Origin: an uncultured Faecalibacterium sp.
Lineage (GTDB): Bacteria > Bacillota > Clostridia > Oscillospirales > Ruminococcaceae
DNA: 47,135 bases
Assembly (NCBI GenBank): GCA_900772565.1
Contig: CAAHET010000214.1
Coordinates: forward strand, 1-47,135
Reading direction: 5' to 3'
Numbering within the stretch: position 1 is the first letter of the stretch; each line of letters opens with the position of its first letter. A program made the position numbers and the translations under genes. The notes below the pieces were generated by a model. It ran no database searches. It saw nothing but the letters and a program-made list of their open reading frames with translations, and was not told the DNA's origin. Below are positions 18,236 to 25,204 of the stretch, piece after piece.

Positions 18236-18270
18236 CAAAAACGGCACCCGCTTTTCAGCAGGTGCCGTTT
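18236..18270 (-). terminator. Intrinsic terminator of groESL
   Basis: AAACGGCACC (18239-18248) pairs perfectly with GGTGCCGTTT (18261-18270) and the minus strand continues in T. About 100 bases lie between it and the groEL stop, with nothing else seen there. Confidence 0.8.
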
Positions 18271-18371
18271 CTATTACCCTATCATGCGCTTTGGTTCTTG
18301 GCGTAAGCTTGGCACAAATCCGCTTTCGTACGCTCAAAAAATCAAGCATTCATGCAGTTTTAGGACAGTTA

Positions 18372-20006
18372 TTAGTACATGCCGCCCATGTCACCGCCGG
18401 CAGGTGCGGCGGGAGTCGGGGGTTCCGGCAGGTCGGCCACGAGGCTCTCGGTGGTCAGCACCATCTCAGCGACGGAAGCTGCATTCTCCAGAGCAGAACG
18501 AGTGACCTTAGTCGGGTCTACGATGCCTGCGGCGATCATATCCTCGACAAAGACCTCGTTCTGGGCATCGAAGCCGTAGTTGGGCTTGTTGGCAGAGATG
18601 ATCTTGTCGATGATAACGCTGCCCTCCAGACCGGCGTTCTTGGCGATCTGGCGCAGAGGAGCCTCCAGAGCCTTCAGCACGATCTTGGCACCGGTACGCT
18701 CGTCGCCTTCCAGCGTGTCGCACAGAGCGTGCACAGCGGGGATAGCGTTGATGGGAGCGGTACCGCCGCCGGCCACAACACCTTCCTGCACAGCTGCCTT
18801 GGTGGCATTCAAGGCATCCTCGATGCGCAGCTTCTTGTCCTTCATCTCGACCTCGGTAGCAGCACCGACCTTGATGACAGCCACGCCGCCGGCCAGCTTA
18901 GCTAGACGCTCCTGCAGCTTCTCGCGGTCAAAGTCGCTGGTAGCGGCCTCAATCTGGCTGCGGATCTGGGCAATGCGGGCTGCAATAGCGTCCTTATCGC
19001 CTGCGCCGCCCACGATGGTAGTGTTCTCCTTGGTCACCTTGACCTGACGGGCATGACCCAGCAGCTGGACGGTAGCGTCCTTCAGCTCATAGCCCAGATC
19101 AGAGGAAATCACGGTGCCGCCGGTCAAGGTAGCGATATCCTGCAGCATCTCCTTGCGGCGGTCGCCGAAGCCGGGAGCCTTGACAGCCACGACATTCAGG
19201 GTGCCGCGCAGACGGTTGACGATCAGGGTGGACAGAGCCTCGCCCTCGATATCCTCAGCTACGATCAGCAGCTTCATGCCGTTCTGCATCACCTGCTCCA
19301 GCAGGGGCACCAGATCCTGAATGACGCTGATCTTCTTATCGGTGATCAGAATCGCGGCGTTGTCCAGATCGGCCACCATCTTGTCGGTATCGGTAACCAT
19401 ATAGGGGGTCAGGTAGCCGCGGTCGAACTGCATACCTTCCACGATCTCGTTGTAGGTCTCGGCGGTGGTCTTGTTCTCCTCGATGGTGATAACGCCGTCA
19501 GAGGTGACCTTCTCCATTGCCTCAGCGATCAGACGGCCGATCTCGGGGTCGCCGGCAGAGATGGTGCCGACGCGGGCGATATCGTTGCTGTCCTTCACCT
19601 TCTGGCTGTGTGCCTTGATGGTCTCCACAGCGGTAGTAACAGCCTTGCTCATGCCGCGGCGGATATCCATGGGATTTGCACCGGCGGTAACGTTCTTCAT
19701 GCCCTCGTTGACCATGGCCTGTGCCAGCACGGTAGCGGTGGTGGTGCCATCGCCTGCGGCATCGTTGGTCTTGGTTGCGACCTCACGCACCAGCTGTGCG
19801 CCCATGTTCTCGAACTCGTCCTTCAGCTCGATCTCCTTTGCAATGGTCACGCCATCGTTGGTGATGACCGGTGCGCCGAACTTTTTGCCCAGCACCACAT
19901 TGCGGCCCTTGGGGCCGAGGGTGATCTTAACGGTGTCAGCCAGGGTATCAATACCGGCACACAGTGCCTTGCGGGCGTCCTCGCCCTGCTTGATCTGCTT
20001 TGCCAT
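18372..20006 (-). CDS. groEL: Chaperonin GroEL
   Basis: 544 residues. All landmarks of the 60-kDa chaperonin are visible: the ATP-site GDGTTTATVLAQAM (about 86-99), the apical substrate-binding domain, GGGTAPINAIPAV near 415 and a Gly/Met-rich tail ending GGDMGGMY. It folds cytoplasmic proteins with GroES. It lies 52 bases after groES under the CIRCE-controlled promoter at 20459-20487. Confidence 0.98.
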   Translation of the reverse strand: MAKQIKQGEDARKALCAGIDTLADTVKITLGPKGRNVVLGKKFGAPVITNDGVTIAKEIELKDEFENMGAQLVREVATKTNDAAGDGTTTATVLAQAMVNEGMKNVTAGANPMDIRRGMSKAVTTAVETIKAHSQKVKDSNDIARVGTISAGDPEIGRLIAEAMEKVTSDGVITIEENKTTAETYNEIVEGMQFDRGYLTPYMVTDTDKMVADLDNAAILITDKKISVIQDLVPLLEQVMQNGMKLLIVAEDIEGEALSTLIVNRLRGTLNVVAVKAPGFGDRRKEMLQDIATLTGGTVISSDLGYELKDATVQLLGHARQVKVTKENTTIVGGAGDKDAIAARIAQIRSQIEAATSDFDREKLQERLAKLAGGVAVIKVGAATEVEMKDKKLRIEDALNATKAAVQEGVVAGGGTAPINAIPAVHALCDTLEGDERTGAKIVLKALEAPLRQIAKNAGLEGSVIIDKIISANKPNYGFDAQNEVFVEDMIAAGIVDPTKVTRSALENAASVAEMVLTTESLVADLPEPPTPAAPAGGDMGGMY

Positions 20007-20058
20007 AATACATCGCTCCTTTGTAATACAAGCTCAATTAAAAAGGGAAAATTCAGTT

Positions 20059-20346
20059 TCAGTCTTCCACAACAGCCAGAATGTCGCTCTGGCGCACGAT
20101 GGTGCACTCTTCGCCGTCCACCTTGACCTCAGTGCCGGAGTACTTGCTGGTGAGGACCTTGTCGCCGACCTTGACGGTCATCTTGACTTCCTTACCGTCC
20201 ACGACGCCGCCGGGGCCGACAGCAATGACCTGTGCGACCTGCGGCTTCTCTTTTGCGCTGCCGGTCAGGATCAGGCCGCCCTTGGTGGTCTCCTCAACCT
20301 CAACAGTCTTAATGACAACACGGTCTGCAAGAGGAATGATCTTCAT
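20059..20346 (-). CDS. groES: Co-chaperonin GroES
   Basis: 95 residues, usual length. PLADRVVIKTVEVEETTKGG (start), the mobile-loop region GSAKEKPQVAQV and the C-terminal DILAVVED are typical. It caps GroEL. The ATG at 20346 follows GGAGGGC. It is the first gene of the heat-shock operon. Confidence 0.97.
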   Translation of the reverse strand: MKIIPLADRVVIKTVEVEETTKGGLILTGSAKEKPQVAQVIAVGPGGVVDGKEVKMTVKVGDKVLTSKYSGTEVKVDGEECTIVRQSDILAVVED

Positions 20347-20427
20347 AATTCTTGCCCTCCAATTATATTGAATTTATTTGAAACTTTGTTGCGTCCTGCG
20401 GGGGCTTCGTGTGTGCTCCGCAGCGGT

Positions 20428-20487
20428 TTAGCACTCCTTTTCTCTGAGTGCTAAGTGTATTGTACTCATCTTGTCCTGAAAAATCAA
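20428..20487 (-). promoter_or_regulatory. groESL promoter with CIRCE operator
   Basis: CIRCE is exact: TTAGCACTC (20428-20436), nine bases, GAGTGCTAA (20446-20454); this is the HrcA repressor site. On the minus strand the promoter is TTGATT (20482-20487), 17 bases, TACAAT (20459-20464). The -35 box lies inside the attL core of the adjacent integrated element. Confidence 0.93.
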
Positions 20488-20504
20488 GAGGTTTTGCAAT
20501 TTTT
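20477..20504 (+). repeat. attL core
   Basis: 28 bases starting TGAAAAATCAAGAGG and ending TTTTGCAATTTTT. The copy at 34497-34524 differs only at one base (A versus G at position 13). It sits immediately beyond the integrase 3' side, as expected, and includes the groES -35 box. Confidence 0.9.
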
Positions 20505-20636
20505 ACGAGAAAGTTTTCAGTTTTTTAACATATCAACATTTTATTACGTTAATTCGTTAGTTATTTGGGTTTGAAAATCTCTCACGTATCGCATGGTGTG
20601 GCATATCTTCGCATATCTTGGTGTACTTTTCCCAAA

Positions 20637-20660
20637 ATTGGTGTAGTAATTGGTGTAGTA
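20637..20660 (+). repeat. Left arm-type integrase sites
   Basis: Two exact tandem copies of ATTGGTGTAGTA (20637-20648, 20649-20660), with a partial copy TTGGTGTAC at 20618-20626. The same 12-mer is found just inside attR in the same orientation, as expected for arm-binding sites of a Tn916/lambda-type integrase. Confidence 0.75.
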
Positions 20661-20664
20661 GTTC

Positions 20665-21822
20665 TCACATCTGTGCCACTTTTGCAAATTCCGTTTTTAT
20701 CATATCAGCGTCAATTGATGTGTATACATCGAGCGTGGTTTGTACCGAGCTATGCCCCATTAGATATTGAACCGCCTTGATATTCATACCGCTGCTAACT
20801 TTTCTGGTACAAAAAGTGTGTCGAAGAACGTGAGGCGTGAGAATCGGCAATTGGCACTCTGGGTAAAGGCTGTTATACGCCTTTGCAATTTCTCTTAGCT
20901 CGTATTCAATGTTCCAAGATGTCTTCGGGACTCCATTTGAATGAATTGAGATAAAACCACAATAACCATCAACCATCAACTCGTTTGTTTGTGGCCGACG
21001 ATTGATAATGGCTTTAATCGCATGGTATGCTTCTGCACTTAATGGGATTGTCCGAAAACCAGCTTTTGACTTTGGATCTGTGATGTAGAGTTCCCCTTTC
21101 GAGGTTTTGATAAGCTGTTTATCAATTGTAACTTCATGTTTTACAAAGTCAATGTCCGAAAGGGTTAACCCACAAAATTCACTTACACGAATTCCAGTTT
21201 CATACAAAAATACGATGTCTTCATAATACTTACGAAAGACTCGATCACATAAAACGAATTCAAGTAAATCGGAATATTGTTGTTCAGTTAATGCGGCTCT
21301 TTTTTTAGTGTCGTTTTTTATAACTTCTTTCAGCTGAAAATCAAACGGATTTTTTAAGATCAAGTCATCCTCTTGAGCCATTTTAAACGCAGCTTTCATC
21401 ACTGCTTTTATAGTTTTTATTGTGCTGTATTTTAATCCATTCAGGCTCAAATCAATAATAAGCTGCTTTGCATCCGAAATTTTCACGTCAATAATTTTTG
21501 TGTTACCGATTGACGTATTCTTCAACTTGTTTATCGTTGTATAATATGTCTTCAAGCTCGATTTTTTTATTGATGTTTTTTTGAATTCGTAATATCTTAT
21601 AAAAAACTGATGTGTTGTTATTTTTCCACCTTCAAAATCCAGCCTTTGAGAAATTATTTTACGAGCATTATCTTCTTTTTCACGAAGAACTTTCAAATCT
21701 TTTGCATAAATTGTGTGACGTTTTCCGGCTTTATCAGTCCATCGATATTGATACACTCCATCCTTTCTTTGTGTTTCACCATCTTTTAATTTTCTACCAA
21801 CATTATCTTTTCTACTTTTCAT
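20665..21822 (-). CDS. int: Tyrosine integrase, Tn916 type
   Basis: 385 residues from the ATG at 21822, which has AGAGG upstream; an upstream frame to 21882 has no ribosome site. The N-terminal arm-binding domain has the Tn916-like start RKDNVGRKLKDGETQRKDGVYQY. A core-binding SAM-like domain follows (about 75-165). The catalytic domain carries Arg in TGIRVSEFCGL, Lys in DPKSKAGFR, HVLRHTF, GHSSVQTT and the nucleophile Tyr in DVYTSID. It should recombine attP with the groES-promoter attB. It lies right beside attL. Confidence 0.95.
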   Translation of the reverse strand: MKSRKDNVGRKLKDGETQRKDGVYQYRWTDKAGKRHTIYAKDLKVLREKEDNARKIISQRLDFEGGKITTHQFFIRYYEFKKTSIKKSSLKTYYTTINKLKNTSIGNTKIIDVKISDAKQLIIDLSLNGLKYSTIKTIKAVMKAAFKMAQEDDLILKNPFDFQLKEVIKNDTKKRAALTEQQYSDLLEFVLCDRVFRKYYEDIVFLYETGIRVSEFCGLTLSDIDFVKHEVTIDKQLIKTSKGELYITDPKSKAGFRTIPLSAEAYHAIKAIINRRPQTNELMVDGYCGFISIHSNGVPKTSWNIEYELREIAKAYNSLYPECQLPILTPHVLRHTFCTRKVSSGMNIKAVQYLMGHSSVQTTLDVYTSIDADMIKTEFAKVAQM

Positions 21823-21901
21823 AGTATAGAACCTCTTTAATAAAAGAAGCTCTGATGTGACATATTGATTATACCACACCAAAGCTTATTATATCAATAC
21901 T

Positions 21902-22096
21902 TTATACAGAATAGCTTTCAGAAATGTACTTTTCTAAAGCTTTCCTCTTTATTAGTTTTTTCACTCCGACCCACAAAACCAGAGATTTTTCTTCAGCGTC
22001 CACAATCGTTCGGAGCTTCTTTTCTCCAATTCCTGTGTATGCAGCAGCTTCTTCCACAGTAAGCGTTGTCTTTTCCCAGATCGGGACCTCTTTCAT
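21902..22096 (-). CDS. xis: Excisionase, Tn916 Xis type
   Basis: 64 residues. PIWEKTTLTVEEAAAYTGIG followed by KKLRTIV and IKRKALEKYI closely resembles Tn916 Xis, a winged-helix DNA-bending protein needed for excision. It starts inside the end of folD (4-base overlap) and precedes int, so the recombination genes may be translated from the same leftward message. Confidence 0.88.
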   Translation of the reverse strand: MKEVPIWEKTTLTVEEAAAYTGIGEKKLRTIVDAEEKSLVLWVGVKKLIKRKALEKYISESYSV

Positions 22097-22920
22097 TCAA
22101 TCACCTTTTCCATCTTCTCTACCCCGTACCTCGCCACACACACATTATAGAGAAGCATGGCTCGGGTCATCAGGCCAACGCCGCCAATCCGAGGAGTCAC
22201 CATCACATCTTTCATATCATAAACAGCATCATCGCAGTCACCATGTTGCTTCCCATTTTCGTCATAGTTGATGCCAACATCGATGCAAACCTCTACTCGA
22301 TCAAGACCAAGAGGTGTAATAAAATCGCGTTTGCCAACCGCAGAGATGACCACATCGATCATATCCATTGCAAGAGCCGTACACTTCACAAAACTTCCGC
22401 TGCTGTTCACGGAGATTACATTACAGTGTCGCTTAATCAACATATCAACCAGAGGACGACCCACAATATCAGACTGACCACACACGAGAACATTCTTCCC
22501 ATCCAGATTGTAATCAATCGCATCAAAAATCTTCATAACGCCAAGCGGAGTGCAAGGCTGAAATTCGGATGTAGAACTGAAACCATCAACATCGACTGCG
22601 TCTGGAATACAAATAGCTTTTGGATCGATGTGCTTTGGTAACGGAAGCTGAACAATAATGCCGTCCACATCTTCCCAGTTATAATCTTTCAATATCCTCT
22701 TATTCAGTTCGTCTTCGGTTGTGGTTTCTGGCAGTTTGATAAGCTCTGCTTTAATACCAACCTCTTCACAATCGCGCAACTTGCCGCGAATATAAGCGTT
22801 GGAAGCAGGGTTATCCCCTACTTGATAAATATATAAAACAGGAGCGTAATCATCTTCTGCGATGATATTCTTGATTTTATTTTTGATATCTTGTGCAATA
22901 GATTTGCAGTCAATAATCAT
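22093..22920 (-). CDS. folD: FolD-like methylenetetrahydrofolate dehydrogenase/cyclohydrolase on the element
   Basis: 275 residues, near the usual 280-290. Interconverts 5,10-methylene-THF, methenyl-THF and 10-formyl-THF. The substrate site has VGDNPASNAYIRGK with Tyr43 and catalytic Lys47; DGIIVQLPLP and DAVDVDGF follow. The NADP-binding domain has PCTPLGVMK and CGQSDIVGRPLV (family GRSxIVGxP, Arg replaced by Gln), ending with PRIGGVGLMTRAML (family usually PVPGGVGPMT). Composition matches the element, not the host. All active-site residues are present, so it is probably functional metabolic cargo. Confidence 0.92.
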   Translation of the reverse strand: MIIDCKSIAQDIKNKIKNIIAEDDYAPVLYIYQVGDNPASNAYIRGKLRDCEEVGIKAELIKLPETTTEDELNKRILKDYNWEDVDGIIVQLPLPKHIDPKAICIPDAVDVDGFSSTSEFQPCTPLGVMKIFDAIDYNLDGKNVLVCGQSDIVGRPLVDMLIKRHCNVISVNSSGSFVKCTALAMDMIDVVISAVGKRDFITPLGLDRVEVCIDVGINYDENGKQHGDCDDAVYDMKDVMVTPRIGGVGLMTRAMLLYNVCVARYGVEKMEKVIE

Positions 22921-22949
22921 TGTAAAACTCCTTTATAAGAATCCAAGTT

Positions 22950-23135
22950 TTATCGTGATTCGCTACTATACAGAATATTTCTCAGCTGATTGATAAAGCC
23001 ATCGACAACGCACTCGCTACAGTCGAGATTGGCTGTACATATACCACAGCTGTCCGTGTAATGGTGCATTAGGTCTTCTATCGCTTTTTCAAAATATTCT
23101 GTTTGGTCTTTATAAAACCCTAATTCTTCAGTCAT
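22950..23135 (-). CDS. Small Cys-rich early protein, unknown
   Basis: 61 residues with four cysteines spaced as CGICTANLDCSEC, a possible metal-binding knuckle. It overlaps the end of the upstream gene by 8 bases and belongs to the leftward early cluster. No family is recognised. Confidence 0.6.
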   Translation of the reverse strand: MTEELGFYKDQTEYFEKAIEDLMHHYTDSCGICTANLDCSECVVDGFINQLRNILYSSESR

Positions 23136-23385
23136 AATTCCCTACCAACTTAATAATATGTTTATTGTCACAAATATAATATTTTGACATTGGATTATGA
23201 TAATCACATCCAAAGTAATTCCAGTTGGTGCCGTCCTTCGGACAAACTCCATTGTTATATGTTTTTCTACAATTTGATTTATCCACTGAAAAGCAGATAA
23301 ATAACACCACAGAAATAATCACCGTACATATGGCAGTAGTCGCAATAGTGAGTTTAACCCAATTTTTAAAGACGCTATCCGTCAC
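23128..23385 (-). CDS. Small single-span membrane protein, unknown
   Basis: 85 residues. One membrane segment (about 11-33, LTIATTAICTVIISVVLFICF) is followed by an extracytoplasmic part with five cysteines that could form disulfides (CRKTY, CPKDG, CDYHN, CDNKH). Its ATG overlaps the TGA of the HD gene by the ATGA arrangement, so the two are translationally coupled. Confidence 0.6.
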   Translation of the reverse strand: MTDSVFKNWVKLTIATTAICTVIISVVLFICFSVDKSNCRKTYNNGVCPKDGTNWNYFGCDYHNPMSKYYICDNKHIIKLVGNYD

Positions 23386-23810
23386 AGCAAATACCTCAAT
23401 CCGCTCAGATATTTTTCCTTCAGCCGTGGCGTCAGTGTGTTTACCTGTGATAGATGATCTTTCATGTCAGCCAGCTTGACAAACCATGCACAGAGACCAT
23501 AACGCTTGAAGTTCAAATAATGAATCTTCTCGCAATAATCATTATAATTCACTTCATCTGGCTTCGTTAAAAGTTTGAGCGCTTTCTTAAAATTCTTAGG
23601 CAGATCACTTGGGTCATAGTCTGTGTCTTCTAATAGATCGTGCATAATTGCCAAGCAGCGGCAATCGTTTTTCAGGCTGTCTGGAATAGCGGAATTAGCA
23701 GATACGTAGTTCATAACACGAACGGCATGTTCAAATGTTTTCTCGTCATAATACTGATGCGCGATTTTTAGTGCATCGTCAAGAGCGACATAATTTTTAT
23801 CAAGTGCCAT
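23382..23810 (-). CDS. HD-domain phosphohydrolase-like protein
   Basis: 142 residues. HAVRVMNYV (about 29), the HD pair in AIMHDLLEDTDYD (about 56) and a later Asp in FVKLADMKDHL (about 115) give the H...HD...D metal-binding pattern of HD hydrolases of the RelA/SpoT-hydrolase/HD_4 kind. Such domains hydrolyse (p)ppGpp or nucleotides. There is no synthetase domain. The role in the element is unknown; it may act on alarmones or dNTPs. Confidence 0.7.
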   Translation of the reverse strand: MALDKNYVALDDALKIAHQYYDEKTFEHAVRVMNYVSANSAIPDSLKNDCRCLAIMHDLLEDTDYDPSDLPKNFKKALKLLTKPDEVNYNDYCEKIHYLNFKRYGLCAWFVKLADMKDHLSQVNTLTPRLKEKYLSGLRYLL

Positions 23811-23885
23811 TTAATTCACTACCTCATAAAAGTCTAGTTTTACCGTATTTTTAGTTGATTTTTATAACGATAACACGTTAATATT

Positions 23886-24239
23886 TTATCTGCCACAAAG
23901 TTGTTTTTCCATAAAATCGTCCCACTTCATGCCAAGAGGATTGCCATCCACATCCACGCAGTTCCCTTCATCGTCATGATAGACAGCAGGTTCTGTAGGT
24001 TTACCATAGAATGGAATAGATTCTTTAGGGACAATTTGAACTTCCTTCTTTGGATCGTAATCAAAATCGTGTGTCCCATCACAAGCTACGATATCTCCAT
24101 CTGGCATTATGTAAACCGGCTTGAAAAATTTTTTATTTGGATTGTTTGAGGTATCAAAAGAACATCCTACGATCTCATATTTGTCCCATATTGGATTTTC
24201 TACGCTCGTACTCTTTGTTTGCGATTCGTTCTTGCTCAT
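23886..24239 (-). CDS. Acidic early protein, unknown
   Basis: 117 residues, acidic, beta-rich pattern (VYIMPDGDIVACDGTHDFDYD), ending in MKWDDFMEKQLCGR. Its first 22 codons overlap the end of the next upstream gene, so the real start may be slightly later. No family recognised. Confidence 0.55.
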   Translation of the reverse strand: MSKNESQTKSTSVENPIWDKYEIVGCSFDTSNNPNKKFFKPVYIMPDGDIVACDGTHDFDYDPKKEVQIVPKESIPFYGKPTEPAVYHDDEGNCVDVDGNPLGMKWDDFMEKQLCGR

Positions 24240-24519
24240 GCAGCTTAATTCCTTTCAGCCAATAAGATGGACATTCATAAATTTTTTCGAGTGCATTTAC
24301 ATCATAAAAATACTCTCGATCTCTCTTGTTGTAATCATAATATCCGATGAATGATAGGCCATAATCACTTATTACAAGATTGTCTTGCAAAATAGGTGGC
24401 CGCTCTTCCATGACCTTGACCCAACCAAGGAAATTTCCGCAAGATTCAGTACAACTATCATTGAGCTGCTTCCTAAAAGCGCACACTTCTTTATGTAGAC
24501 ATTTACTGCAAATAGCCAT
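24175..24519 (-). CDS. Early protein with zinc-like N-terminus and DUF551-like C-terminus
   Basis: 114 residues. CSKCLHKEVC near the start and a further Cys pair (CTESCG) could bind zinc. From about residue 32 the pattern GWVKVMEERPP ... FIGYYDYN ... YWLKGIKLHE resembles the DUF551 family found in phages (W-x-x-V-x-x-R-x-P and a late Trp). Assignment is from pattern only. Confidence 0.55.
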   Translation of the reverse strand: MAICSKCLHKEVCAFRKQLNDSCTESCGNFLGWVKVMEERPPILQDNLVISDYGLSFIGYYDYNKRDREYFYDVNALEKIYECPSYWLKGIKLHEQERIANKEYERRKSNMGQI

Positions 24520-24910
24520 TCTTTCTCACTTTCCAGCAGAAATTCTCTGCCCAATCATAAAATAGTTTTGGAATGTCTCGTATACAAGAAACAACTTCTT
24601 GAAGCAATGTATTATTGTGCTCGTCTTCACAAGGCTCTTTGTAAATACAACTCCATTTATACTCCCATAATTCAACCGTATTGTTGTCCAGTGTGCTGAT
24701 CTTTACAAAAATAGAATGAAGCTGTTCGTTTACATTTATTGATGCATGGCAACCTTCTTGTTTAAGCGGCCATTCATTTACTTTTGCGAATAAATCAAAT
24801 GCCTTATCAACTGCCATTTCAAACAATGCTTGCTCGTCAGAACACATACATATTCGTTCTGTATCTCCATCATGCAGAAGATTTAATTCCCAGAGTTCCG
24901 TTTTTCTCAC
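24503..24910 (-). CDS. Early protein, unknown
   Basis: 135 residues, starting at a GTG preceded by AGAGAG. Acidic with several Trp and Cys; no recognised domain. It overlaps the following gene by 17 bases, in keeping with a tightly packed phage early operon. Confidence 0.5.
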   Translation of the reverse strand: MRKTELWELNLLHDGDTERICMCSDEQALFEMAVDKAFDLFAKVNEWPLKQEGCHASINVNEQLHSIFVKISTLDNNTVELWEYKWSCIYKEPCEDEHNNTLLQEVVSCIRDIPKLFYDWAENFCWKVRKNGYLQ

Positions 24911-24952
24911 CTCTCTCTAAAACATACATTTTACGCGATCTCACGTCGATTT

Positions 24953-25202
24953 TTATAACGTAGATGCGTAGGTTTTGCTATCGAGATTCTCAAGAATTTT
25001 TTGAATCCGACCATACCTTACAAGTGCGGGTTCAAAAAGCGTTCTTAACCACTCAAATAACGTTTGCTTACCAAAGATTTCATTATAGTCTGTAATATCA
25101 ACCTGTCGAGCATACTTTCCACATTCCGGGCATGTACATCTCAATTCAAAGTTTGCAGCATCATGATAAAAACTCTTGTAGAGTTCCGTGTAGGAGTACG
25201 GC
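24953..25202 (-). pseudogene. 5'-truncated Cys-motif protein at a deletion joint
   Basis: The frame reads back from a CTCPECGKYAR motif through ELYKSFYHDAANFELR to about 25202 and then meets a stop, with no ATG and no ribosome site. The TTG at 25144 is the only start and looks accidental. I read this as the 3' part of a leftward gene whose beginning was lost when early DNA was joined to the tape-measure/intron region. Confidence 0.55.
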
Positions 25203-25204
25203 GC

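Noticed and set aside
25141..25200. AACTCT-TGT-AGAGTT as the P1 helix and 5' splice site of the first intron
   Set aside because: The same bases continue the reading frame of the leftward Cys-motif gene, and no tape-measure codons precede them.
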